This document shows positions 42,648-51,272 of a DNA stretch of 64,000 nucleotides, piece by piece. Numbering within the stretch: position 1 is the stretch's first letter; each line of letters opens with the position of its first letter. Source of the DNA: Actinomadura meyerae (lineage in GTDB: Bacteria > Actinomycetota > Actinomycetes > Streptosporangiales > Streptosporangiaceae). The notes under the pieces are model-generated. The model was not told the DNA's origin and did not search any database. It saw only the letters and a program-made list of their open reading frames with translations. The translations under genes were made by a program, and so were the position numbers. Location of the stretch: NCBI RefSeq assembly GCF_900188445.1, contig NZ_FZOR01000012.1, positions 119,724 through 183,723 of the forward strand, in the 5' to 3' direction.

Positions 42648-43976
42648 ATGCAGTCCGACATCGACGCCCAGCTCAGCAACTTCTTTGAAGACACGCCCCC
42701 GCGCGAGTTCGACGTGGTGCTTCGCGGCTACGACCGGCACCAGGTCGACGAGCACATCAAGCAGCTCGACAACGAGGTGCGGCAGACCCGCGAGCAGACC
42801 CAGGCCCTGCAGCGGGAGCTGTCGGACGCGCACCGTCAGCTGCAGGAGCAGGAGCGGCCCACCTACTCCGGTCTCGGCGCCCGCATCGAGCAGCTGCTCC
42901 GCCTCGCCGAGGAGCAGGCCACCGAGCTCGTGCAGGCCGCCCGCTCCGAGGCCAACGAGATCAAGGCCGCGGCCAAGGTGGACGCCGCCGAGCAGCGGGC
43001 CACGGCCGAGAACGACGCGGCCGAGCTGCGCGCCAACGCCCAGCGCGAGGGCGACGACATGCGCAACGCGGCCGAGCGCGAGGCCGAGGAGGTGCGCACC
43101 TCCGCCCGCCGCGAGGCCGACGAGCTGACCTCCACCACCGAGCGCGAGGTCGCCAAGCTGCGCGCCACCGCCGACCACGAGGTCGCCGAGAAGCGGGCCG
43201 GCGCCGAGCGCGAGATCGCCAAGCTGCGCACCACCACCGAGCGCGAGGTCGCGCAGCTGCGCGCGTCCACCAAGCGCGAGCGCGACGAGATCCTCACCAC
43301 GGCCAAGCGGCAGGCCGACGAGATGCGCGCGCAGGCCCAGCGCATCCTGGAGGAGAGCGAGGCCCAGCGCGCCCAGGCCGAGGCCGAGTTCGAGATCCAG
43401 CTCGCCGCCCGCCGGGAGGAGGCCGACCGGCAGGACGCCGAGCGGCACTCCGCGGCGCAGGCCGCCACGCAGAAGCTGGTCGCCGAGGCCGAGCAGCGCG
43501 CCGCGTCCGCCGAGCAGCGGGCCGCGAAGGCGACCCAGCAGGCCGAGCAGACCCGGCGCGAGGCCGACTCGCACGCCAAGCAGCTGATGGCCAACGCGCG
43601 CAAGAACTCCGACAACGTGATCGCCGAGGCCAAGGCGCAGGCCGAGCAGCTGCTCGCCGAGACCAAGGCCGAGGCCGACCGCGTCCGGACGGCGGCGCAG
43701 CGCCAGGTCGACGAGCTCACCCGGCAGCGCGACAGCATCACCAGCCACCTCAACCAGCTGCGCCAGCTCATCGGCGGCGTCGCGCCGACGATGGGCGGCG
43801 AGCCCGAGCTGGCCGCGCCCCCGGAGAAGGCCGCGATCCCGGCGGCCGAGCCCAAGCCGGCTCCGGCCCCCGCGCCGCAGAAGCAGCAGCAGCCGGCGGC
43901 CGCGAAGGCCGCGCCCGCCAAGCAGGCCCAGGCCAAGAAGTCCGAGGAGGACGACGAGGACTGGTGGCAGGAGTGA
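42648..43976 (+). CDS. DivIVA-domain coiled-coil protein
   Basis: A 442-residue protein. Residues ~18-75 form a DivIVA-like domain (REFDVVLRGYDRHQVDEHIKQL). A very long coiled coil (to ~residue 395) follows, rich in Ala, Glu, Arg and Gln with repeated TEREVAKLRA-type units, then an Ala/Pro/Lys linker and an acidic end EDDEDWWQE. Such proteins organise polar growth and the cytoskeleton in filamentous actinobacteria. The ATG is preceded by AGGATTGAG. The transcript ends at a very strong terminator. Confidence 0.92.
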   Translation: MQSDIDAQLSNFFEDTPPREFDVVLRGYDRHQVDEHIKQLDNEVRQTREQTQALQRELSDAHRQLQEQERPTYSGLGARIEQLLRLAEEQATELVQAARSEANEIKAAAKVDAAEQRATAENDAAELRANAQREGDDMRNAAEREAEEVRTSARREADELTSTTEREVAKLRATADHEVAEKRAGAEREIAKLRTTTEREVAQLRASTKRERDEILTTAKRQADEMRAQAQRILEESEAQRAQAEAEFEIQLAARREEADRQDAERHSAAQAATQKLVAEAEQRAASAEQRAAKATQQAEQTRREADSHAKQLMANARKNSDNVIAEAKAQAEQLLAETKAEADRVRTAAQRQVDELTRQRDSITSHLNQLRQLIGGVAPTMGGEPELAAPPEKAAIPAAEPKPAPAPAPQKQQQPAAAKAAPAKQAQAKKSEEDDEDWWQE

Positions 43977-43998
43977 GTTCCTGAGTACGGCGTCGAGG

Positions 43999-44029
43999 AA
44001 GCCTAGAGGCGGTGAACGCCTCTAGGCTT
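43999..44029 (+). terminator. Strong intrinsic terminator of the DivIVA-like gene
   Basis: AAGCCTAGAGGCG-GTGAA-CGCCTCTAGGCTT: a perfect 13-bp stem with a 5-nt loop, followed by TCCTTCGTCT. It is the clearest factor-independent terminator in the window. Confidence 0.9.
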
Positions 44030-44131
44030 TCCTTCGTCTCACCACCGTGGGACGTTGGTCCGGCGGCCACCGGACCATCACGCGCTTGACCACGTCGCAT
44101 CGGCGAGGCAGAGGACGAAGAGGAGAGCGGC

Positions 44132-45574
44132 GTGCCCGACGAGACCTCCCGCGAAGACGAGCCGGAGGCGGCGCCCGGCTCGGGGCGGCCGGCGGGCGAC
44201 CCCCGGGTCCCCGCCCCGGCACCGCCCGCCGACGAGGACGCCCCGCCCACCAAGGACTCCCCGCCTCCCGAGGACCAGAGCGACGACGAGAGCGAGGACG
44301 CCGCCGGTTCGGACGGCTCCGAGAGCGTCGCGCCGAGCGGTGCGCTGACGCCCGAGGAGGCCGAGGAGCCCGTGGGCGAGCGCGACCCCGCGACCGGCGC
44401 CCCGGTCAACCTGCCCGCGCCGGTGGCGGTCGCCGACCAGGCCCCGGCCGCGTCGGACGCGCCCGATCCCGCGCACGACGTGGAGCAGCGCCGCCGCGAG
44501 GCGGGCGTCGACCACCGGTTCCCGTTCGGCCGGCCCGGGGAGCCGCTCGGCCGCGCCCACCCGTTCGTGTTCGGGTTCACCGCCGCGCTCGGCGTCATCA
44601 CCGCCTGGATGCTGGTGAAGACGGCCACCAACGCCAAGTCGGTCATCGTGATGATCGTCGTCGCGATGTTCCTCGCGGTCGGCCTCAACCCGGCGGTGGA
44701 GCGGCTGCGCAAGTTCGGGTTCCCGCGCGGCGCGGCGGTCGCGACGGTGTTCCTCGTCGTCATCATGTTCTTCGCGGGGTTCGTCGCCTCGCTCGTCCAG
44801 CCGGTGTCGGAGCAGGTCTCCGAGCTGCGGCACAACATCCCCGAGTACGTCGAGCAGTTGCAGAACAACAAGACGCTCGCCGATTGGGACAAGCGCTACG
44901 GGCTGCTGGACCGCGCCGAGAAGGCCGTCAACAGCGACGACTTCCAGAAGACCCTCACCGACACCGCCACCGGCATCGGCAAGGTCGCGGTCAACGGGAT
45001 CTTCCAGACGATCACGATCCTGATCCTGACGCTGTACTTCCTCAGCTCGCTGCCTCAGATCAAGACGTTCTTCTACAAGCTCGCGCCGCGCTCCCGGCGC
45101 GCCCGCGTCGCGCTGCTCGGCGACGAGATCCTGGACCGCATCGGCGGCTATGTCGCCGGGCAGTTCACGATCGCGTTCATCGCCGGCGTCTGCTCCTACG
45201 TCTTCCTGTCGATCCTCGGGGTGAAGTACGCGCTCGCGCTGGCACTGATCGTCGCGGTGACCGACCTGGTCCCGCTGATCGGCGCCACGATCGGCGCGGT
45301 GATCGTGTGCCTGGTCGCGTTCCTCACCGGCGACACCACCGACCTGATCGTCTGCGTCATCTTCTACGTGGTCTACCAGCAGGTGGAGAACTACCTGGTC
45401 TACCCGCGCGTGATGAAGCGGACGGTGGACGTCCAGCCCGCGGTGACGATCGTGGCGGCGCTGGTCGGCGCGGCGCTGCTCGGCGTCGTCGGCGCGCTGC
45501 TGGCGATCCCGACGGCGGCGGCGATCTCGCTGCTCATCCGCGAGGTCGTCATGCCGCGCCAGGAGACGCTGTAG
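44132..45574 (+). CDS. AI-2E (PerM/YhhT-type) family transporter
   Basis: A 480-residue membrane protein. The first ~145 residues are an acidic, Pro-rich cytoplasmic region, then about eight helices. Family motifs are FLAVGLNPAVERL near the first helices, the amphipathic LVQPVSEQVSEL segment, DLVPLIGATIGAV and VENYLVYPRVMKRTVDVQP. Members export signalling molecules or act as ion exchangers; the cargo is unknown. GTG start with GGAGAG upstream. It converges on the hydrolase gene with an 18-bp gap. Confidence 0.92.
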   Translation: MPDETSREDEPEAAPGSGRPAGDPRVPAPAPPADEDAPPTKDSPPPEDQSDDESEDAAGSDGSESVAPSGALTPEEAEEPVGERDPATGAPVNLPAPVAVADQAPAASDAPDPAHDVEQRRREAGVDHRFPFGRPGEPLGRAHPFVFGFTAALGVITAWMLVKTATNAKSVIVMIVVAMFLAVGLNPAVERLRKFGFPRGAAVATVFLVVIMFFAGFVASLVQPVSEQVSELRHNIPEYVEQLQNNKTLADWDKRYGLLDRAEKAVNSDDFQKTLTDTATGIGKVAVNGIFQTITILILTLYFLSSLPQIKTFFYKLAPRSRRARVALLGDEILDRIGGYVAGQFTIAFIAGVCSYVFLSILGVKYALALALIVAVTDLVPLIGATIGAVIVCLVAFLTGDTTDLIVCVIFYVVYQQVENYLVYPRVMKRTVDVQPAVTIVAALVGAALLGVVGALLAIPTAAAISLLIREVVMPRQETL

Positions 45575-45592
45575 CCCGACCGCCGGGCCGGG

Positions 45593-46384
45593 TCAGCGGG
45601 CGGTGCGGGCGAGGGCGGCGGCGAACTCGGCCACTGCCTGGTTGAACAGGTCCGGCTGCTCGATCGCGCACAGGTGCCCGGCGCGCGGGACGACCATCAG
45701 TTCGGCGTTCGGCAGGGCGTCCGCCATGGCGCGGGCCTCGGCCTCGGTGGCGAGCGCGTCCTCGTCCCCGATCACGACGAGGGCCGGCACCCGGACGCCG
45801 CGCAGCGTGTCGAACGCGTCGGGGCGTCCGGCCATGGCGCGCTGGGCCCACGCGGCGGCGCGCGGCGGCGTCGCCTGGACGAGGCCGCGCACCCGCCCGT
45901 AGACGAGGGCGCGCTGCCGGTAGGTGGTGGGCCCGACGAGGCCGGGGAGCACCTCGTCCACCAGCACCTGCGGGGTGCCGTCGCGGTCGAGCCGCTCGGC
46001 CTGCCGGAGCCGGTTCGCCCGCGCCTGCTCGGTGTCGGCGGAGGCGCGGGTGGCGGCGAGCACCAGCCCGAGGAGGAGGTCGGGGTGGCGGCGGCACAGC
46101 GCCATCGCGACGTACCCGCCCATGGACAGGCCGCCGATGACGGCGCGCCGCACGCCGAGGCCGTGGAGGGTGCGGGCGACGTCGTCGGCCATCGCGTCGA
46201 TCGAGGGCTCGTCGTCGCCGAGCACGGACCCGCCGAAGCCGCGCAGATCGGGGGTGATGACGCGGAACCGGCCGGCGAGCCCCTCCCGCTGCGCGAGCCA
46301 CATCGCCGAGGACAGCGGGAAGGCGTGCAGCAGGACGAGCGGGGTTCCGCTGCCGACGTCCCTGGCGTACAGCTGCACGGTCAC
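45593..46384 (-). CDS. Alpha/beta hydrolase
   Basis: A 263-residue alpha/beta-fold hydrolase. The nucleophile elbow is GGLSMGGY (Ser ~99), the oxyanion-region HAFPLSSAMW, acid in VVIGDEDALA and His in RAGHLCAIEQ. It resembles 3-oxoadipate enol-lactonase-like esterases, but no aromatic-degradation genes are adjacent. GTG 46384 follows GGGAGGA by ~6 nt. The 91-bp gap to the next hydrolase leaves cotranscription possible. Confidence 0.9.
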   Translation of the reverse strand: MTVQLYARDVGSGTPLVLLHAFPLSSAMWLAQREGLAGRFRVITPDLRGFGGSVLGDDEPSIDAMADDVARTLHGLGVRRAVIGGLSMGGYVAMALCRRHPDLLLGLVLAATRASADTEQARANRLRQAERLDRDGTPQVLVDEVLPGLVGPTTYRQRALVYGRVRGLVQATPPRAAAWAQRAMAGRPDAFDTLRGVRVPALVVIGDEDALATEAEARAMADALPNAELMVVPRAGHLCAIEQPDLFNQAVAEFAAALARTAR

Positions 46385-46475
46385 GGGCGGTCCTCCCGGT
46401 CGGCGTCCACGCAGGAAATCCTTACCCGCTCGGGAGCCGGGTGGGACGGGAGTGGCCACGACTGGCCGCATGTGA

Positions 46476-47198
46476 TTATCTGTCCGGTTCGTCCCATTCG
46501 GTGGGGAGCGGGTAGGCGGCCGGCGCGACCCGCTTGACGATCTCGTTCAGCACGATCCGGACGTACGGTTCGCCCACCCACAGGTGCTTGGCCTTGTCCA
46601 CCGCGACGACCTCGGCCTGCGGGACGCGCTTGAACCGCTCCCGCGCCTCGGCCGGGCGCAGGTAGTCGTCGAACTCCGGCACGAGCGCGACGAGCGGACG
46701 GCCGTCCTCGCCCCAGGCGTCCAGGTCGGCGTCGCCCGCCCGCTTCAGCGGCGGGGACAGCAGGATCGCGCCCTCCACCAGCGGGTCGCGGCCCCACCGC
46801 AGCGCCAGCTCGGTGCCGAACGACCAGCCGAGCAGCCACGGCCGCGGCAGGTCGTGGTACTCGGTGTACTCCAGCGCCGCGGCGACGTCGAACCGCTCGG
46901 TCTCGCCCTCGCCGAACTCGCCCTCGCTCGTGCCGCGCGCCGACGTCGTCCCCCGCGTGTTGAACCGCAGGACGGCGAGGTCGGCGAGGGCCGGCAGCCG
47001 GTAGGACGCCTTGCGCAGGACGTGGCTGTCCATCATGCCCTCGGCCGTCGGCAGCGGGTGCAGGCACACCAGCGTCGCGACCGGCGGCCGCTCCGACGGC
47101 AGCGCCAGCTCACCGACCAGCTCCAGCCCGTCGGACGTGTGCAGCACGATGTCCTCGCGCCGCGCCGGCAGCACCGTCGCCGCCCTGATCTCCGCCAT
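46476..47198 (-). CDS. Alpha/beta hydrolase (dienelactone hydrolase-like)
   Basis: A 240-residue hydrolase: LVCLHPLPTAEGMMDSHV oxyanion region, nucleophile motif LGWSFGTE (Ser ~119), acid in LVPEFDDYL and His in DKAKHLWVGE. The ATG has AAGGAG 5 nt upstream. It is similar to acyl peptidase-like hydrolases common in actinobacteria; the substrate is unknown. Confidence 0.9.
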   Translation of the reverse strand: MAEIRAATVLPARREDIVLHTSDGLELVGELALPSERPPVATLVCLHPLPTAEGMMDSHVLRKASYRLPALADLAVLRFNTRGTTSARGTSEGEFGEGETERFDVAAALEYTEYHDLPRPWLLGWSFGTELALRWGRDPLVEGAILLSPPLKRAGDADLDAWGEDGRPLVALVPEFDDYLRPAEARERFKRVPQAEVVAVDKAKHLWVGEPYVRIVLNEIVKRVAPAAYPLPTEWDEPDR

Positions 47199-47263
47199 GG
47201 GTCTCCTTAGTGACGCGTTGGTGACGCGAGCCTTCGGCACGGGGCCCGTGAGACGGGTGCCGC

Positions 47264-47575
47264 TCAGTAGCGCGGGGCGTTGCGCGACCGCTGGACGCGG
47301 GGCCCGCGCCGGGTGCGGGCCTGCCAGCACGGGCGGTGCCAGTGCCGCCGGTCGTCGCCGCCCTCGCCGGCCCGCCAGGCGACGAGGTGCCCGACGCCCG
47401 GCGGGATCTCCTGGTCGCAGCCGGGGCACCGGTACGCCTTGGACGCACCGGCTCCCGCGACCGCCCGGACGATCCACTCGCCGTCCGGCCCCTCCTCGGT
47501 CTGCTGGGCCCACGACCCGCCGCGGCCCTCCCGGGGGCGTCCGGAAACGGCACGGCGGTTCTTGCGGGGGCTCAT
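47264..47575 (-). CDS. Small zinc-ribbon-like protein
   Basis: A 103-residue basic protein. The core is YRCPGCDQEIPPGVGHLVAW, then RRHWHRPCW, giving a Cys2...His/Cys zinc-ribbon pattern. Homologues are common in actinobacteria, often annotated vaguely as ATP/GTP-binding protein without any P-loop. Arg-rich ends suggest nucleic-acid contact. Function not known. Confidence 0.8.
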   Translation of the reverse strand: MSPRKNRRAVSGRPREGRGGSWAQQTEEGPDGEWIVRAVAGAGASKAYRCPGCDQEIPPGVGHLVAWRAGEGGDDRRHWHRPCWQARTRRGPRVQRSRNAPRY

Positions 47576-47621
47576 GCTTCGAGGATATTCAGCCTCCGGG
47601 GATTTCCGGCCCCGAGGGCGC

Positions 47622-49220
47622 TCACCGCAGCGGGCTGCCCGCCGTCACATGCTCGACGAGGAGCGGGACGGGGGCCAGCGCCGGCTCGCGCGTCTCGGCG
47701 TGCAGCGCGCGCAGGACGGTCACGGCGCGGTCCAGCCCGAGGCGGTCGAGGTCGGCGATCGGGCCGGTCGGGTAGCCGCAGCCGAGCGTCATCGCGGCGT
47801 CGATCGAGTCGGCGTCGGCGTATCCGGCGCCGAGCATGGCGGCGGCGTCGTTCAGGTACGGGAAGCGCAGCGCGTCCACGATGAACCCGGCGCGGTCGCG
47901 GCAGCGGACGGCGGTGAGGCCGAGCCGGCCCAGCAGGCCGGCGGCGCGGTCGGCGACGCCGGGGCCGGTCGCGACCGTCGCGGCGATCTCGGCGAGGGTC
48001 CCGGCGGGGTCGGGCAGGTGCACCCCGACGACGTCGGCGGGACGTCCCGTCGCCATGGCCTGCTCGATCACCGAGCCGCCCACGGAGGTGACGGCGAGCA
48101 CCGCGTCCGGCTTGGCGGCCTGCGCGGCGGCCGACAGCAGGGCCCGCGCGGCCTCGGTGTCCTCGGCGGCCTCGATGACCAGGTCGCAGCCGGCGAGGTC
48201 GGCGGCGGAGTCGCGGACGGACGCGCCCGCGCGGTCGCACAGCGCGGCGAGCGCGTCGGCGAGCGGGCCGACGCCGACGATGCCGACGACCGGCGGCTCC
48301 TCGGCCGCGGCGGCGCCGCTTCCGGACGCGTCGCTCCCGGCCTTCTCGTAGGAGTAGAACCCGCGGCCGGTCTTGCGGCCGAGCAGCCCGGCGGTGACGA
48401 GTTCGCGCAGCACCGGGGAGGCGGCGTGGCGGCGGTCCCGGGACTCGGCGTAGATCGCCTCCAGCACCTCCAGGCAGGTGTCGAGGCCGATGAGGTCCAT
48501 GAGGGTGAACGGGCCCATCGGCAGGCCGGCGCCGGCCGTCATCGCGGTGTCGATGTCGTCGCGGGTCGCGTGCCCGGACTCCAGCATCCCGGCGGCCTGG
48601 TTCAGGTACCCGAACAGCAGCCGGTTGGCGACGAACCCGGCGCGGTCGCCGATCGTCACCGGGGTCTTGCCGAGGCCGCGGACCAGTGCGGCGACGCGGG
48701 CGACGGCGTCCGGCTCGGTCAGCACGGTCGCGATGACCTCGACCAGCTTCATCACCGGCGCCGGGTTGAAGAAGTGCACGCCGACGATCTTGCTGGGGCG
48801 GCCGGTGGTGACCGCGATGTCGGTGACCGACAGCGACGAGGTGTTCGTGGCGAGGACGGCGTCCTCCCGGCAGACCTTGTCCAGCTCGGCGAAGACCTTC
48901 CGCTTGAGGTCGAGCCGCTCCGGCACCGCCTCGATCACCAGGTCGCAGTCGCCCAGGTCGGCGAAGTCGGTCGTCAGCGCCACCCGGTCGAGGATCTCGC
49001 GCTGCGCGTCCGCGGTGAGCCTGCCGCGCTTGACGGCGCGCCCGGTCGAGCGCTCCAGGTGCCCGCGCCCGCGCTCCAGCGCCTCCCGGTTCACCTCCAC
49101 GCCCACGACCGCCAGGCCGCCGCGCGCCAGCACCTCGGCGATGCCCGCGCCCATGGTGCCCAGCCCGACGACCCCGACCCTGCTGAACGAACCCTCGCTG
49201 CTCAACGAACCCTCACTCAT
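47622..49220 (-). CDS. 3-hydroxyacyl-CoA dehydrogenase, duplicated, second half degenerate
   Basis: A 532-residue protein. The first half is a complete FadB-type dehydrogenase: NAD motif GLGTMGAG, VIEAVPE, TNTSSLSV, catalytic His in GVHFFNPAPVMKLVE, and GFVANRLL. From ~residue 315 a second copy starts (VVGIVGVGPLADALAAL) with the same order of segments but losses in the dinucleotide motif, in TSVGGS and in GFIVDALR. It oxidises 3-hydroxyacyl-CoA in beta-oxidation. The first 13 residues come from an 18-bp duplication (SEGSLS-SEGSFS). Confidence 0.93.
   Translation of the reverse strand: MSEGSLSSEGSFSRVGVVGLGTMGAGIAEVLARGGLAVVGVEVNREALERGRGHLERSTGRAVKRGRLTADAQREILDRVALTTDFADLGDCDLVIEAVPERLDLKRKVFAELDKVCREDAVLATNTSSLSVTDIAVTTGRPSKIVGVHFFNPAPVMKLVEVIATVLTEPDAVARVAALVRGLGKTPVTIGDRAGFVANRLLFGYLNQAAGMLESGHATRDDIDTAMTAGAGLPMGPFTLMDLIGLDTCLEVLEAIYAESRDRRHAASPVLRELVTAGLLGRKTGRGFYSYEKAGSDASGSGAAAAEEPPVVGIVGVGPLADALAALCDRAGASVRDSAADLAGCDLVIEAAEDTEAARALLSAAAQAAKPDAVLAVTSVGGSVIEQAMATGRPADVVGVHLPDPAGTLAEIAATVATGPGVADRAAGLLGRLGLTAVRCRDRAGFIVDALRFPYLNDAAAMLGAGYADADSIDAAMTLGCGYPTGPIADLDRLGLDRAVTVLRALHAETREPALAPVPLLVEHVTAGSPLR
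49182..49217. repeat. 18-bp direct duplication at a start codon
   Basis: Two adjacent 18-bp copies with two mismatches encode SEGSLS and SEGSFS immediately after the ATG of the 3-hydroxyacyl-CoA dehydrogenase gene. Confidence 0.85.
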
Positions 49221-49276
49221 GTTTCGCAGTCTTGCAGAGGGCGCGGGGGACCGCGCTTCCGGGTACGACAGGTGGC

Positions 49277-50260
49277 GTGCGCCTAGGAATCTTCCTCCTC
49301 GCGGCCCGTGCCCCCGGACAGGACGACCACGCCGCGCTCTCCCGCACCGTCGAGGCCGCCGTCGCCGCCGAGCGCGCCGGTTTCGACGACGTGTGGCTGG
49401 CCGAGCACCACTTCATGTCGTACGGGGTCGTCCCGTCCGCGACGCTGCTGGCGGGCCATCTGCTGGCCGCCACCGAGCGGATCCACGTGGGGACGGCGGT
49501 GAGCGTGCTCTCCACCCGGCATCCGGTCGCGCTGGCGGAGGAGGCGGCGATGCTGGCGCTGCTGTCGGGTGGCCGCTTCCGCCTCGGCGTCGGGCGCGGC
49601 GGCCCCTGGCGGGACCTGGAGGTCTTCGGCACCGGCCTCCCCCGCTACGAGCGCGGCTTCGCCGAGTCGCTGGACCTGCTCCTCACCTGGCTGCGATCCG
49701 ACCGTGTCTCCTGGGAGGGGGAACACTTCCGATTCCGTGAGGTACCGGTCGTCCCGCGCGCTCGCGTCGCGCCGCCGGTGACGGTCGCCTGCACGTCCCC
49801 CGCGACCGAGGCGCTGGCCGCCGAGCGCGGCCTGCCGATGCTCCTCGGCATGCACGTGGACGCCGCCGAGAAGGCCGCCGCCGTCGCCCGGCACGGCGAC
49901 CCGGGCCTCCCGCACATCTCCGTCCATGTCGCCCAGGTGGCCGACACCCGCGAGGAGGCCGTCGGCACGGTCATGGCGGAGATGCCCCGCTGGCTCGGGC
50001 CCGGCCTGGCCGGTTACGTCGCCGTGGACGACCGTCCGCGCCCATCCCCCGACCCCGCCGGCTACGCGCGCCGCATGTGCGGCATCCACCCCGTCGGCTC
50101 GCCGGACGACTGCGTCGAGTCGCTCGTGACCACGGCCGGGAAGACGGGGATCAGGCACCTCGTCCTGATGGTAGAGGCGACCGGTTCCCGCACCGGCACC
50201 CTGGAGAACATCGCTCGCCTGGGAACCGACGTCCTCCCCAAGGTCCGCGCCGCGCTATGA
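49277..50260 (+). CDS. LLM-class flavin-dependent oxidoreductase
   Basis: A 327-residue luciferase-like TIM-barrel protein. Family segments are AERAGFDDVWLAEHHFMSYGVVPSA (in parts), HVGTAVSVLSTRHPVALAEE and GGRFRLGVGRGG. It uses FMNH2 or F420; the substrate is unknown. GTG 49277 has TACGAC 7 nt upstream and no clear ribosome site. It is divergent from the 3-hydroxyacyl-CoA dehydrogenase. Confidence 0.92.
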   Translation: MRLGIFLLAARAPGQDDHAALSRTVEAAVAAERAGFDDVWLAEHHFMSYGVVPSATLLAGHLLAATERIHVGTAVSVLSTRHPVALAEEAAMLALLSGGRFRLGVGRGGPWRDLEVFGTGLPRYERGFAESLDLLLTWLRSDRVSWEGEHFRFREVPVVPRARVAPPVTVACTSPATEALAAERGLPMLLGMHVDAAEKAAAVARHGDPGLPHISVHVAQVADTREEAVGTVMAEMPRWLGPGLAGYVAVDDRPRPSPDPAGYARRMCGIHPVGSPDDCVESLVTTAGKTGIRHLVLMVEATGSRTGTLENIARLGTDVLPKVRAAL

Positions 50261-50325
50261 GTCCTTGCTCAGAGACGCCCAATAAGCCGGGTCTCTAAGC
50301 CGCCTTATGAACCGCCATAAAAGCC

Positions 50326-50358
50326 GTGCGGCGCGCCGAGAGAATCGACGCGCCGCAC
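50326..50358. terminator. Terminator hairpin between convergent genes
   Basis: GTGCGGCGCG pairs perfectly with CGCGCCGCAC (10 bp, 13-nt loop). On the minus strand it is followed by GGCTTTTATGG, so it is an intrinsic terminator for the SCO5389-type gene; it may also stop the plus-strand gene. Confidence 0.8.
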
Positions 50359-50395
50359 AATCATGACGGATACGGGGTTGGCGGGGGCCAGCTGC

Positions 50396-50782
50396 TCAGC
50401 AGTCGCGGAGCTCGGGAGACTGGTTGAGGATCTGCTCGCGCGCCGTCACGAACGTCCGGTAGGCGGCGGAGTCGCCGGCCGGGAAGACGGCGACCCGGTG
50501 GCAGTTCTGGAAGGCCAGCTTCACACCGAAGTGCCGCTCCATCGCGCCGCGCATCGCGTCGCTCGCGAGGACGCGGAGCAGCTGGCCGCGGGCCTGCTCG
50601 TCCGGGGGCGGGGTGAGGTTGTCGGCGAAGTCGCCGCCGTCCACCTGGAGCCGCGCCACCAGGCCGCTGATCATGTCCCACGCGTACGGGAGGGACGTCT
50701 TGATGCACTCGACGAAGGCGGCGTCGCCGACCTCGCCCTGCTGCGCCGTCTCGAGCAGTTCCGGAGTCACGTCGAGAGACAT
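50396..50782 (-). CDS. SCO5389 family protein
   Basis: A 128-residue conserved actinobacterial protein; the start MSLDVTPELLETAQQGEV and the end NQSPELRDC match the SCO5389 family of Streptomyces. Other conserved parts are SLPYAWDMISGLVARL, DNLTPPPDEQARGQLLR and NCHRVAVFP. Function unknown. ATG 50782 is preceded by AAAGGAA. In Streptomyces the gene also lies near nucS, as here. Confidence 0.9.
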   Translation of the reverse strand: MSLDVTPELLETAQQGEVGDAAFVECIKTSLPYAWDMISGLVARLQVDGGDFADNLTPPPDEQARGQLLRVLASDAMRGAMERHFGVKLAFQNCHRVAVFPAGDSAAYRTFVTAREQILNQSPELRDC

Positions 50783-50923
50783 GTGCGGGGGTTCCTTTCG
50801 CCGGTGGTGGATGAACACCCACTCGCCGACGCTAATCACGGCCCCCGGAGAATTCCAGGCTTGACAAAGATTTTCATTCCGCTAGGTGCCGCCCCGGCCG
50901 GTCCCGCCCGGCCGGGGCCCGCG

Positions 50924-51127
50924 TCAGCGCGCCGGTGCCGCGTCCCGGCAGTGCGCGCGCCGGACCTCGCGCCGGGCGCTCCGCCGGGCGGCGAACCGCT
51001 CGGCGCGCTCGGCCCAGAACTCGCGGGCGCGGCGCGCGGTCCGCGCGTCCCGCTCGGCCTCGGCCCGTGCCCGCAGCTCGCGGCTGCGCTCGGTCATCAC
51101 GGACCGCATGATGTCGTGGTGGATCAC
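50924..51127 (-). CDS. Small Arg/Ala-rich hypothetical protein, 67 aa
   Basis: A 67-residue, highly charged helical protein: ERSRELRARAEAERDART, then ARRAREFWAERAERFAARR. No domain recognised. GTG start with GGAGGGG upstream. Coding potential is plausible but base composition alone could give this pattern. Confidence 0.45.
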   Translation of the reverse strand: MIHHDIMRSVMTERSRELRARAEAERDARTARRAREFWAERAERFAARRSARREVRRAHCRDAAPAR

Positions 51128-51272
51128 GACCCCTCCCCCCAACGTCTCGGGCCGCTCGGCACGACCCGACATCCAAGAGACTCGTCCTAAGGGGGCCGGC
51201 CGGACATCGGAAGCACGCCTTATCTGTGCCGTACGCAGGGCCTTAGACGCGTTCGTCCGGCATGATCGCGAC

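Noticed and set aside
50270..50296. Second terminator hairpin AGAGAC/GTCTCT after the LLM oxidoreductase
   Set aside because: Only 6 bp with a 14-nt loop and no T-run; not convincing next to the much stronger hairpin at 50326.
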